NCBI GenBank assembly: GCA_035063885.1
Contig: JAPSFM010000039.1
Location: forward strand, 1-38,626
Reading direction: 5' to 3'
Length of the DNA: 38,626 bases
Source of the DNA: CAADGY01 sp900696665
Lineage (GTDB): Bacteria > Acidobacteriota > Terriglobia > Bryobacterales > Bryobacteraceae
Below the pieces are notes generated by a model that had not been told where the DNA came from, did not search any database, and saw only the letters and a program-made list of their open reading frames with translations. Position numbers and translations under genes: made by a program. Below are positions 1 through 7,695 of this stretch, in pieces; the stretch's first letter is position 1, and every line of letters starts with the position of its first letter.

Positions 1-58
1 TTCCGATTCCCCGGCACGCCAGGCTGTAATTCCACCGTGATAACCTAATGCGAAAACC

Positions 59-1327
59 ATGCAAACTCGAGTCTTGATTTGCGGGCTTATAGCCATCCCG
101 GTTTTATTGAACGCTCAGTCGCGACAGGAGCGGGTCGCCAACGCAGTAGCCTCCCTGCAGGAGTCGCTCGTCGCACAGCGCAGAGATTTTCACATGCATC
201 CCGAACTGTCGAACCGGGAGGAGCGAACGTCCAAGGTGATTCAGGAAAAGCTGAAGACGTTGGGCTTTGACGATATCCGCACTGGGGTGAGCCGCTACGG
301 GATTGTCGCCCTGCTGAAAGGAGGCAAACCCGGACCGGTGGTGGCGATTCGCGCCGACATGGATGCGCTGCCGATCGAGGAGACGCTGGACGTTCCCTAT
401 AAATCGAAAAACAAGGGCGTGAAGCATGCCTGCGGGCATGACGTACATATGACCGTGGCGCTCGGCACCGCGGAGGTGTTGAGCAAAATGCGGAACGAGA
501 TTCCCGGATCCGTCAAGTTCATCTTTCAGCCCGCCGAAGAGGGCGCGCCGGAAGGCGAAGATTCGGGTGCTGTCCGGATGATCCGCGAAGGAGCGCTCGA
601 AAATCCGAAGCCGGGGGCCATTTTTGCACTGCACACGAACCCGCTGATCGAGGCCGGCACCATCGGTTTCTCGCCGGGCGCCGTGCTGGCCTCTTCGGAC
701 TCGCTTACCGTTCGCATCATCGGCAAAAAGGTACATGCCGCGTGGCCGCACCAGGGCATTGACCCGGTTGTCGTCGCCGCCGAGGTCATCCTGGCACTCC
801 AGACTATCCGCAGCCGCCGCATCGATCCGGTCGAACCTCTGGTGCTGACGTTCGGGTCCATCCACGGAGGCAACCGCCACAACATCATCGCGGACGAAGT
901 ACGGCTGGAAGGTACTCTCCGGACTCATAGCGAGCACGTTCGCGAGCGCGCCATAACACTGGTGCGTGAAATTACAAACGGTGTTGCCGCATCGCATGGG
1001 GCTTCCGCGGAAGTGACTTGGTCACCGCGCTCGAATCCGCCTACAGTGAACGATACCGCGCTGGTGGAAGCGACTCTGCCGATTATCCGCAAGACTCTGG
1101 GGCCGGAGAATGTTTTGCACCTGGCTCCGGTGATGGGCGCTGAAGATTTCGCGTATTTCCAGAAACAGATTCCCGGATTCATGTACTGGCTGGGGGTCGG
1201 GAACAAAGCTAAAGGGATTACGGCGATGCTGCATACGCCCGACTACGATGCCGATGAATCGAGCTTGCAGGTTGGCGTGAAGGTGATGACCAACATTGTG
1301 CTGGACTATCTGGACCGCAACCGCTGA
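59..1327 (+). CDS. Exported M20D-family amidohydrolase
   Basis: Zinc-dependent amidohydrolase of peptidase family M20D (the IAA-amino-acid hydrolase / hippuricase / N-acyl-amino-acid deacylase group), which cleaves an amide bond on an N-acylated amino acid. Residues 1-20 look like a signal peptide, so it probably acts in the periplasm. Metal-site motifs are in order: DMD (about 100-102), ACGHD with Cys125 and His127, QPAEE with Glu160/Glu161, His192, and GAEDFAYF from 360. A lid/dimerisation domain with KKVHAAWPHQG lies at about 223-233. The 422-residue length is normal for the family plus a signal peptide. No clear Shine-Dalgarno precedes this ATG, but the signal peptide supports it. Upstream sequence is cut by the window edge. 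Exact substrate cannot be told. Confidence 0.93.
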   Translation: MQTRVLICGLIAIPVLLNAQSRQERVANAVASLQESLVAQRRDFHMHPELSNREERTSKVIQEKLKTLGFDDIRTGVSRYGIVALLKGGKPGPVVAIRADMDALPIEETLDVPYKSKNKGVKHACGHDVHMTVALGTAEVLSKMRNEIPGSVKFIFQPAEEGAPEGEDSGAVRMIREGALENPKPGAIFALHTNPLIEAGTIGFSPGAVLASSDSLTVRIIGKKVHAAWPHQGIDPVVVAAEVILALQTIRSRRIDPVEPLVLTFGSIHGGNRHNIIADEVRLEGTLRTHSEHVRERAITLVREITNGVAASHGASAEVTWSPRSNPPTVNDTALVEATLPIIRKTLGPENVLHLAPVMGAEDFAYFQKQIPGFMYWLGVGNKAKGITAMLHTPDYDADESSLQVGVKVMTNIVLDYLDRNR

Positions 1328-1436
1328 GCCGATAAAGCGCTTCGCGCTATCCAAGTCCTGAGACGCCTGGCAACTGTTGAGGGCCCCACTGCGGCCCGTT
1401 CCCGACCGGGCGCAATCCCGTCGCTGCCGTTGGGCG

Positions 1437-1630
1437 TTCGCATCCCATGACCTCAGCCAATATCTACTGGCGAATGGACTGGAGAGCCAGATGCCGCTGG
1501 AAGAGAGCGGAAACATGCTGACCACGATGGCCGCTCTGGCATGAGCAGAGGGGGATGCCGGTTTCAGCCGGCGGTATCGGCCGCTGCTCACGAAATGGGC
1601 GGAATATCTGCAGAATCAGCTCAGTTTGCC
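1437..1630 (+). pseudogene. Glutaminase (DUF4965/DUF1793-like) remnant, fragment A
   Basis: Read in the frame starting at 1437 this stretch gives FASHDLSQYLLANG, then ESQMPLEESGNM, an in-frame TGA at 1542-1544, then TKWAEYLQ. This order recalls the conserved core of the GtaA-type glutaminase family (HDLG.YP.ANG, then MP.EESGNML, then KWA.YL). About ten codons are missing between the first two motifs. Similarity may extend upstream to about 1365 (RWAFASHD). The stop codon, deletion and lack of any start mark it as a dead fragment. The family assignment is from memory of the motifs. Confidence 0.7.
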
Positions 1631-1633
1631 TCA

Positions 1634-1758
1634 CAGCAGGTTGTACCTCCGGCCCCACGCCCCAGGCTTGTCGAGCGCGAGGCGGAGGTGGTCCCCGTCG
1701 TCTGCCATTTCGACCCATCGGGATACCATCTCTCTGGCAAGATCGCGATAGCTCGGCG
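1634..1758 (-). pseudogene. Glutaminase remnant, fragment B, inverted relative to fragment A
   Basis: On the minus strand this reads YRDLAREMVSRWVEMADDGD, then HLRLALDKPGAWGRRYNLL and a stop. That resembles the segment which in glutaminase-family proteins lies downstream of fragment A (YR.LA.EMA.RW, ADDGDHYRLAFD.PGTW, KYNL). Here it lies on the opposite strand, next to the end of fragment A, and the intervening family segment (DDFAGHLAHN-type) is absent. Deletion plus local inversion is the simplest reading. It abuts the 3' end of the BlaR1-like gene. Confidence 0.7.
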
Positions 1759-1765
1759 CTTAGAC

Positions 1766-3382
1766 TTAGACACTCGCAGGCCGCCGGGCCTGACGCTCTA
1801 TCCGCATTAGTTCTTCCAGCTTGCGAATCTGTTCTTCCAGTTTGCGGATCTGTTCTTCCGGAATCTTGATGCTGATTTCGCGCTGTCGAACCTTCTCTTC
1901 GAGAGCCTGGAGGTCCACTTGGGCTGCCTCGGCAGCTTGCTCCCGAAGTTGGTTCATTTCCTTCTGCAACTTCCTCATCACCGCTTCATCCGGTTTAGCT
2001 GAAAGCATTTGCTGTTGAAGCCGTTTCGTCAGTTCTTTCGTTTTTTCCGCCACGGGTCTGATCTGTTGGACCTTCTCGCGGATTTGCTCGCTCAACTGGC
2101 GGATCTCTTCCACCTGCGGGCGGATTTGCTCCTGTACCTGCCGGCGGATCTCTTCAGTGAACTGCTGGATCTTTTCCCGTTGCTCCCGGGAAGCCTCATC
2201 CAGCGCCTGGCGCTCATCGGCGTTGGCGGGTTTGGCCTCGGGTTGTGGAGCCGGCGCCGGCGGCGCAGGTGCGTCAGAGGCCGGAGCCGGAGTTGGCTGG
2301 AGCGCAACCGTGGATAGAGCCGGCGCCTGAGACAGAACGGGTATTTCGGCGGGCACCTCCGGCGCCTGGGCCATGACGAGCACCGGAGACATCAAGGTCA
2401 GTGAAACCGCACCCGCCACCAACAGCACCAACGTAATGGCACCGGCAACTTGCGGCCGGAGTGAATGTATCTTTCGATCACGATGCAGCAGCATTTCGAC
2501 TCTCCTGAAAATCTGTTGTCTGTCCTTGGCCATCGGCAGCGCGGGAGCCGCGCAAGATTCCGGCGAAGCGAACTCCGCCAACCTGGCCAGGCACGCTGCG
2601 TAACAAAGCGGCCGGCCCGTCCGGCGGATTACCCACTCATCACACGCGAGCTCTCTCTCAAACTGGAGCCTTCTCCCTACCCACAACACCACTGGATGGA
2701 AGAAAAGCACTGCTTCCAGGAACCGCTGACCGAATTTCGTCCAGTCGTCCCACCGGCGCACGTGGGCCGTTTCGTGCAACCAGATGCTGTGTGCATCTTC
2801 TTCCGCGAGTTTCGAGGCAAGCGCGGCTGGAAAGAGAATCGCCGGGTTTCTCATTCCTGCCGTGACGGGAAGCCGGACTTGCGAAGAAACTCGAAGACGC
2901 GCGTTACGCGCTCCGCTGTCCTGCCGCAGCCACTGTTCACTCCAACGCCGGAGCGTCTCCGGAGGTTCTTCCGAAACAGCCTTCAATCTCCGTAAGTGAT
3001 GCACTCCACGAAGGAGCCGTGCCATCAGCAGGCCCGATATAACGAGCCACACACTGAAGAACGGCCAGGCCGGCCAACCTCCTGGTATGGTCACCGGCAG
3101 CACCTGAAAAGCGGGAGCCGGTGCGCTCTCGTGACCTCTGGCTACCGAGCCGATCACGAATGCTCGCGCCGGTGGCACCGCCACCGGCCAGTGCGTAACA
3201 AGGCGGGCGGCGGGAAAGAGCAGCGCCGCTACCAGCGTCGCGTACCAGACCACATACCGCACACCTGCGCCGAGCGCGGGCAGAGCCTTCAACAGCGTCC
3301 AGGCCAGTGCCGCAAACAATACACTCTGCCACGCACCATTCAGAAGGGCCTCCAGTAGCACGTTCGTACAGGGCAGGCTCAC
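1766..3382 (-). CDS. BlaR1-like M56 membrane metalloprotease with coiled-coil C-terminus
   Basis: Membrane sensor-protease of peptidase family M56 (BlaR1/MecR1), which on sensing a signal is expected to trigger inactivation of the partner BlaI repressor. N-terminal transmembrane segments are at about 18-60 and 105-125. The zinc site is HETAH (203-207) with the downstream ERELACDEW motif (Glu244, Asp248), and a further membrane segment follows at about 312-335. BlaR1 itself carries a penicillin-binding sensor domain after this point. Here there is instead a Pro/Ala-rich linker (about 345-388), then a long charged coiled coil (about 390-530) ending in near-exact heptads (EEQIRKLEEQIRKLEE). So the signal is probably not a beta-lactam. 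Its start overlaps the blaI stop by 4 nt, indicating translational coupling. Confidence 0.9.
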   Translation of the reverse strand: MSLPCTNVLLEALLNGAWQSVLFAALAWTLLKALPALGAGVRYVVWYATLVAALLFPAARLVTHWPVAVPPARAFVIGSVARGHESAPAPAFQVLPVTIPGGWPAWPFFSVWLVISGLLMARLLRGVHHLRRLKAVSEEPPETLRRWSEQWLRQDSGARNARLRVSSQVRLPVTAGMRNPAILFPAALASKLAEEDAHSIWLHETAHVRRWDDWTKFGQRFLEAVLFFHPVVLWVGRRLQFERELACDEWVIRRTGRPLCYAACLARLAEFASPESCAAPALPMAKDRQQIFRRVEMLLHRDRKIHSLRPQVAGAITLVLLVAGAVSLTLMSPVLVMAQAPEVPAEIPVLSQAPALSTVALQPTPAPASDAPAPPAPAPQPEAKPANADERQALDEASREQREKIQQFTEEIRRQVQEQIRPQVEEIRQLSEQIREKVQQIRPVAEKTKELTKRLQQQMLSAKPDEAVMRKLQKEMNQLREQAAEAAQVDLQALEEKVRQREISIKIPEEQIRKLEEQIRKLEELMRIERQARRPASV

Positions 3383-3771
3383 TCGGCCTCCTCAATCATC
3401 TTGCGCAGCTTGCGTAATTCCGCCGCGCTCAGCCGCTCATCTTCCAAAACGTTTAAAACGAGCAATTCGGGCGAATCTTCGAAAAATCTTCCCAGCAAGT
3501 GGCGCACAGCGCTTGTCTGGGCATCGCGGCGCCGGATCAACGGAGCATACACGAACGCGCGCCCGCGCTTCTCATGCCGTGCGTACCCTTTCTGTTCGAG
3601 AATTCGTAAGGTCGTCAGCACGCTGCTGTAGGCAAGTTCCACGCCTTTCGGAAGCGCCTCCGTCACCTCACCGACAGTGGAAGGACCCCGGTCCCACAAC
3701 ACCTCCATCAGCCGCAATTCAGCATCGGTTAACATCGGCGATTTCGGCCGGGCCACAGGGTCACCATCCAT
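3379..3771 (-). CDS. BlaI/MecI-family transcriptional repressor
   Basis: Winged-helix DNA-binding repressor of the BlaI/MecI/CopY family, 130 residues, the usual size. The N-terminal half shows the family pattern LTDAELRLMEVLWDRGPSTV, followed by the recognition-helix region YSSVLTTLRILEQKGY. The C-terminal half is the dimerisation/cleavage domain. It is the first gene of a two-gene operon with the M56 protease immediately downstream (4-nt overlap), the classical BlaI-BlaR1 arrangement, and probably represses its own promoter. The ATG at 3771 is used; a second in-frame ATG lies 12 codons in, just before the conserved block. Confidence 0.93.
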   Translation of the reverse strand: MDGDPVARPKSPMLTDAELRLMEVLWDRGPSTVGEVTEALPKGVELAYSSVLTTLRILEQKGYARHEKRGRAFVYAPLIRRRDAQTSAVRHLLGRFFEDSPELLVLNVLEDERLSAAELRKLRKMIEEAE

Positions 3772-3799
3772 TCTGTTAAAGAATTAATAGCTCATTCCC

Positions 3800-3828
3800 A
3801 GCGTACTCACGAAAAGCACGGCTGTCAA
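3800..3828 (-). promoter_or_regulatory. Sigma-70-type promoter of the blaI-blaR1 operon
   Basis: On the minus strand a perfect TTGACA -35 box (3828-3823) is followed after exactly 17 nt by TACGCT (3805-3800) as a weaker -10. The predicted start is near 3793, leaving a leader of about 20 nt before the blaI ATG. The spacer contains most of an element that recurs inverted about 115 bp upstream. Confidence 0.65.
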
Positions 3829-3938
3829 TTAAAAAATTAAAAGATAGCGCTCTCCAAAGGTGGCGCCAGTGGCAGGGACGCGAGCCGGAACATTTTAGTT
3901 ATTTCGTGCTCTGAAATCCCTTCCCATGCTTTTCGTGG
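3807..3938. repeat. Inverted pair of a 15-bp element flanking the blaI promoter
   Basis: TCACGAAAAGCACGG at 3807-3821 and CCATGCTTTTCGTGG at 3924-3938 are inverted copies, with 13 of 15 positions pairing and an 11-bp perfect core. The first copy sits inside the spacer of the predicted blaI promoter. A shorter dyad, ATTTC-N7-GAAAT, lies at 3901-3917. Possible operator sites for BlaI or another regulator. The region 3772-4058 holds no gene. Confidence 0.4.
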
Positions 3939-4058
3939 CGACAGCAAGTTTCCACGTGGATGTGCCGCGCCGGCGCCAATCAACGCCGAATTTTCAGAAG
4001 GCAAAAGTGGACTGCGTCTGAGGCCTGAAGTGGAAGTCTTAGAAAGCCCGGTCGCAGC

Positions 4059-5414
4059 TCAGTAATCCCGGAACGGACCGCGCGGTTCGCTTTCGTCCAT
4101 TTCCTTGCGCCAGGCGGCCCAGCGGTCCTTTACGCGGGCCAGCACATCGGGTTTCTCCCTTGAGAGATCGTTTTTCTCGCCGATATCGGTGGAAAGATTA
4201 AAGAGGCCGCCACCTCGTTGCGATTCGATCCACTTCCACGCCCCCACGCGCGCGGCCTTTTCGCTCCGGCGTTGCCAGAAGAATTCCGTGCGGCGTGATT
4301 TAGCCTTGCCTTCGAGGACGGGCAGCATATTGAAGCCGTCCAATTTGACGCCTCTTGGAGTGGCGGCGCCACCAACGGCGGCAAAGGTGGGTAGAAATTC
4401 CGCCGTGCTCAGGAACTCGGTGGACACAAGGCCTCGCGGGATGCGACCCGGCCAGTGTGCGATCATCGGCACCCGCAACCCACCTTCCCACATCGTGGAT
4501 TTGCCGCCGCGCAGAGGAGTGTTCATTTCCTGCCTGGAGCCGCCGTTGTCACTCGTGAAAATCACCAGTGTGTTATTTTCCAGGCCATGCCGGCGCAGGC
4601 GCTCCATGACGCTCCCCACGGCGTCGTCGAGATGAGAGATCAACGCCAGGTACGCTGCATTTTTCCTCCCTTGATACTTGCCGAGCCATTCCGGCGTTTC
4701 CTGTACAGCAGCTTTGTCAAATGTGGAGGCCATGTGCGGCGCATTAAATGGGAGATACAGGAAAAAAGGCCGTGTGCGATTTTCATCGATGAAGCGCAGT
4801 GCCTCCCGGCGGAACAGGTCTGTGGCGTGCCCTTCCTCCTTGATTCGCCTGTTGCCGCGGAACATGGATGGCACACCGTAGCGCTCATGTGTGAAATAGT
4901 CGATGCCTGTATTCGCGAAGCCGAAAAAGAAATCAAACCCGCGCTGCAGAGGAAGAAAGCGTTTGGCCCGTCCACTGTCCCATTTGCCGATTACTCCCGT
5001 CGCATAGCCGGCGCTCTTCATGACCTGGCCGATAACCACTTCCCGAACGTCAAGGCCCAGGGTCATCTCCGGTGACACCGCGTACTCCTCTTCCGTGAAG
5101 GCGTGCTTATAGTTCACCTCGTTGTTGCGGATCATGTCATAGAGGCCGTTCCGCTGGGGGTAGCGTCCGGTCAAAATGGTGCTGCGCGATGGTGTGCAGG
5201 CAGGCCAGGAGACAACGAAATCCGTGAACCGCACGCCATCAGAGGCCATTCGATCGAGGTGGGGTGTATGTACCTCCCGACTGCCGAAGCAGCCGAGGTC
5301 GGAGTAGCCGAGATCATCGGCCACAATGAGCACAATATTGGGCCTCGATACCGGCTGCGCCCATGCGGTCACAGGTGCCGTAGCAGCGAATTGAAACAGG
5401 GAGCGGCGCGTCAC
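4059..5414 (-). CDS. Tat-exported sulfatase
   Basis: Type I (formylglycine-dependent) sulfatase of 451 residues that hydrolyses a sulfate ester, probably on a polysaccharide or glycan. The N-terminus TRRSLFQF followed by a hydrophobic stretch and AWAQ is a twin-arginine signal. The active-site core CTPSR has Cys73, the residue converted to formylglycine. Metal ligands are Asp33/Asp34 (VADD) and Asp289/Asn290 (SDNGG). His227 (NAPH) and Lys305 (RGGK) are the expected sulfate-binding residues. The usual GKWHLG motif reads GKWDSG (Lys144 kept, His replaced by Asp146). It is monocistronic and convergent with nothing obvious. Substrate cannot be told. Confidence 0.93.
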   Translation of the reverse strand: MTRRSLFQFAATAPVTAWAQPVSRPNIVLIVADDLGYSDLGCFGSREVHTPHLDRMASDGVRFTDFVVSWPACTPSRSTILTGRYPQRNGLYDMIRNNEVNYKHAFTEEEYAVSPEMTLGLDVREVVIGQVMKSAGYATGVIGKWDSGRAKRFLPLQRGFDFFFGFANTGIDYFTHERYGVPSMFRGNRRIKEEGHATDLFRREALRFIDENRTRPFFLYLPFNAPHMASTFDKAAVQETPEWLGKYQGRKNAAYLALISHLDDAVGSVMERLRRHGLENNTLVIFTSDNGGSRQEMNTPLRGGKSTMWEGGLRVPMIAHWPGRIPRGLVSTEFLSTAEFLPTFAAVGGAATPRGVKLDGFNMLPVLEGKAKSRRTEFFWQRRSEKAARVGAWKWIESQRGGGLFNLSTDIGEKNDLSREKPDVLARVKDRWAAWRKEMDESEPRGPFRDY

Positions 5415-5477
5415 AATTCTACTGAGCTTATCGCAGCCGCCAGCATGCCGGCAGTATCGGTCTTGCGCTCAGGAATT

Positions 5478-5486
5478 TGTTACAAT
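5478..5486 (+). promoter_or_regulatory. Extended -10 promoter of the DUF5009-type gene
   Basis: TGT-TACAAT is a TGn-extended -10 element, with no strong -35. The predicted start is near 5493. This places transcription downstream of an upstream in-frame ATG (5477) and supports translation from 5528. Confidence 0.45.
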
Positions 5487-5527
5487 CGCGGCAACGACCA
5501 ACAGTCCGAAATCTACGAAGGAGTAGC

Positions 5528-6652
5528 ATGGCCGCAGTTACTGGCGTAGTCAGCGCACCGGCGGATGTTTCCGTCAAGCTCACCAAGGAGGCGCCCGGCG
5601 CCGGGCGGCTGATCTCGCTCGACGCTTATCGCGGGTTTATCATGCTACTGCTGATATCCCACGGATTCGGACTCTCCGTGCTTCAGAACTACCCGGGTTG
5701 GACGTGGCTCGCAAATCAGGTGGAGCATGCCGCTTGGGAAGGATGCACATTTTGGGATCTGATCCAGCCGGCTTTCACTTTCATGGTAGGTGTGGCGATG
5801 CCGCTGGCGTTTGCGCGGCGCATCGCGCAGGGTGCTACCAGTTCTGCGCTGTTCCGTCACGTCGCTTGGCGCGCGATCATGTTGGTTGTACTCAGCAACG
5901 TGCTGTCGAACTTCAACGGTTCGGGTCCTCTCCGCTTTCAGCTTATAAACGTCCTGTGTCAAATAGCCTTCGCGTACTTTATCTGCTACCTGATCATGCA
6001 ACTGCCATTTCGGATGCAGGTGTTGGCCGGAGCGGGACTGCTGGCGTTGCATTGGGTGCTGTTCCTGCTGTTCCCGGGTCCGGAAGGACCGTTCTCCAAA
6101 ACTGACAACATCGGCGCAGTGATCGACCGCGCTGTTCTGGGCTACAACTATTCGGGGTACTATACCACAATCAATTTCATTGGCAATACCGTTACGGTTC
6201 TGTTTGGGGTCTGGACCGGCATGCTTCTGCTGAAGAACAAGGATCACGCTTTTAAACTCAGACTCCTTAGCATCTCTGCGGTGTCGGCGTTTATCATCGG
6301 GCTTGCGCTAACGCCTGCAAATCCGATGGTAAAGCGCTTGTGGACGGCATCCTTCACGTTTTTTAGCGCGGGATGGGTGCTGCTGATGCTGATCGCCTTC
6401 TACTGGCTGGTGGAAGTAAAGAGCTACAAGCGGTGGACTTTTTTCGCCGTGGTGGTGGGTGCGAACTCCATTTTTATCTACTCGTTCGCACAGGTTTTGC
6501 GGGGTTGGTTGAACCGCGGGCTCGGAAGGTTCACCGGCAATTTCGGTTTTCTGGGTGACCTGGGAGCAATTCCCCAAAACCTGCTGGTAATGTTCGTCAT
6601 GTGGTATCTCTGCTACTGGCTGTATAAGAGGAAGATCTTCATCAAGATCTGA
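5528..6652 (+). CDS. DUF5009/HGSNAT-like multi-pass membrane acyltransferase
   Basis: Integral membrane protein of 374 residues with about ten hydrophobic segments. The N-terminal signature RLISLDAYRGFIMLLLI followed by an early segment ending in TFMVGVAMPLAF is that of the COG4299/DUF5009 family, related to heparan-alpha-glucosaminide N-acetyltransferase and YeiB-like proteins. These are thought to move an acyl group across the membrane onto a sugar; the substrate here is unknown. A good Shine-Dalgarno (AAGGAG, 6 nt before the ATG at 5528) fixes the start over an in-frame ATG at 5477, which lies upstream of the predicted promoter. Divergent from the sulfatase, so the two may share a glycan-related role. 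Confidence 0.85.
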   Translation: MAAVTGVVSAPADVSVKLTKEAPGAGRLISLDAYRGFIMLLLISHGFGLSVLQNYPGWTWLANQVEHAAWEGCTFWDLIQPAFTFMVGVAMPLAFARRIAQGATSSALFRHVAWRAIMLVVLSNVLSNFNGSGPLRFQLINVLCQIAFAYFICYLIMQLPFRMQVLAGAGLLALHWVLFLLFPGPEGPFSKTDNIGAVIDRAVLGYNYSGYYTTINFIGNTVTVLFGVWTGMLLLKNKDHAFKLRLLSISAVSAFIIGLALTPANPMVKRLWTASFTFFSAGWVLLMLIAFYWLVEVKSYKRWTFFAVVVGANSIFIYSFAQVLRGWLNRGLGRFTGNFGFLGDLGAIPQNLLVMFVMWYLCYWLYKRKIFIKI

Positions 6653-6711
6653 AGACTGCCCGTTTTTCGATCCGCCGGCGCAGCGCTTTTCGAAACTCTG
6701 CCCCTTTTAGC

Positions 6712-6728
6712 GTCTTTATTCTAAAGAC
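6712..6728 (+). repeat. Perfect 7-bp dyad upstream of cheY
   Basis: GTCTTTA-TTC-TAAAGAC is a perfect inverted repeat with a 3-nt loop. Its right arm overlaps the -35 box of the putative sigma-28 promoter, so it could be a regulator site. It lacks a T-run and is not a typical terminator. Confidence 0.35.
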
Positions 6729-6748
6729 CTCGCCCATTTTACCGATGA
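6722..6748 (+). promoter_or_regulatory. Putative FliA (sigma-28) promoter of cheY-cheX
   Basis: TAAAGACC, 11 nt, ACCGATGA. The enterobacterial FliA consensus is TAAAGTTT-N11-GCCGATAA: the -35 matches at 5 of 8 positions, the -10 at 6 of 8 with the CCGAT core intact, and the spacer length is exact. The start would be near 6756, about 20 nt before the ATG, with a strong Shine-Dalgarno (GAGGAGAG) between. Confidence 0.55.
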
Positions 6749-6776
6749 GGACAACAGCGCGTAAACGAGGAGAGCA

Positions 6777-7148
6777 ATGACATTGGACGTAATGATTGTG
6801 GACGACTCGGCGGCGATTAGAAAGATCCTTCAAAGGGTGCTGCGCCAGGCGGAAGTCCCTATTGGAGAGGTCTTCGAGGCTGGAGATGGCAGGGAAGCCC
6901 TGGGTATGCTGGAGACGCGGAGCGTCGGGTTGATCCTGTCGGACATCAACATGCCCAATATGGACGGGCTTGAGTTTCTGGGGCAACTGAAAGCGAGCAA
7001 CCATCTCAAGAACGTTCCGGTGGTGATGGTGACCACCGAGGGAAGCCAGATGAAAGTCATGGAAGCCGTGGAGTTGGGAGCCGCAGGTTACGTTCGAAAA
7101 CCGTTCACCGCCGAACAAATCAAAGAAAAACTCACCGGAATCATCTGA
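6777..7148 (+). CDS. cheY: CheY-type single-domain response regulator
   Basis: Stand-alone receiver domain of 123 residues with no output domain. The acidic pocket is Asp9/Asp10 (IVDD), the phosphoacceptor is Asp56 (LSDINMP), Thr86/Thr87 is the conserved switch Thr/Ser, and Lys108 (RKPF) completes the site. It probably relays signals from a CheA kinase to the flagellar motor or another target. The next gene, 4 nt downstream, is a CheX-like phosphatase that would dephosphorylate it. No CheA, CheW or receptor is in the window, so this is a detached chemotaxis pair. Confidence 0.88.
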   Translation: MTLDVMIVDDSAAIRKILQRVLRQAEVPIGEVFEAGDGREALGMLETRSVGLILSDINMPNMDGLEFLGQLKASNHLKNVPVVMVTTEGSQMKVMEAVELGAAGYVRKPFTAEQIKEKLTGII

Positions 7149-7152
7149 GGGG

Positions 7153-7695
7153 ATGCACAAGACAATGAGGGAACTCGACCATGGCAAAGTGGTCCAGGCG
7201 ATCTGTAATTCTACACGCGAGGTCTTTTCGACGATGCTAGGCATGGAGGTTGAGGCTGGTGAGTCTTACCGTCAACAAAGCGTGCCGGGTGCGAACGCGG
7301 GCGTCGTCTCGCTGATCGGGCTTGCCGGCGATTGGGCGGGAAGTGGAGGCATCTCGTGCTCGCCCGAGTTCGCCCGGCACATTTCCTCCGCACTGCTGAT
7401 GACGGAATTTTCCTCCGTCGACGAGGAAGTGCTGGACGCTGTCGCCGAGGTCACGAACATGATTATCGGAAACGTCAAAAACAGCCTGGAGGAGGATCTG
7501 GGCCCGATGGGTCTGAGCATTCCCACCGTGATCTTCGGCCGCAATTTCACGACGCGCAGTGTTGGCAATAGCGATTGGATCGTTGTGCCTTTCCAGTCCG
7601 CCAGCGAGCAAATGAAAGTGCAGATCTGCATAGCGCCGAACAAGACGAAACATTCGCCCCGGCCGGGATTCGCGAATGGCCTGGCGCTGGCTTAA
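7153..7695 (+). CDS. cheX: CheX-like chemotaxis phosphatase
   Basis: Member of the CheC/CheX/FliY phosphatase family, which removes phosphate from CheY-P. The diagnostic catalytic motif E-x-x-N appears once, as Glu99-Val-Thr-Asn102 in AEVTNMIIGNVKNSL, which points to CheX rather than the two-site CheC. The alpha/beta body spans about residues 10-160. The last 20 residues (rich in Pro, Lys and Ala) look disordered. It follows cheY by 4 nt and surely shares its transcript. An alternative ATG lies four codons in (7165). The stop overlaps, on the opposite strand, the stop of the TIGR03437 remnant. Confidence 0.85.
   Translation: MHKTMRELDHGKVVQAICNSTREVFSTMLGMEVEAGESYRQQSVPGANAGVVSLIGLAGDWAGSGGISCSPEFARHISSALLMTEFSSVDEEVLDAVAEVTNMIIGNVKNSLEEDLGPMGLSIPTVIFGRNFTTRSVGNSDWIVVPFQSASEQMKVQICIAPNKTKHSPRPGFANGLALA

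Noticed and set aside
104..997. Long minus-strand open frame inside the amidohydrolase gene
   Set aside because: Antisense shadow of a clearly conserved M20D gene; composition is Arg/His-rich and no motif is seen.
1815..1860. Short direct DNA repeats near the 3' end of the BlaR1 gene
   Set aside because: They encode the heptads of the coiled coil and need no separate explanation.
4455..5075. Plus-strand open frame of 206 codons within the sulfatase gene
   Set aside because: Antisense to a gene with intact catalytic motifs; no protein-like pattern.
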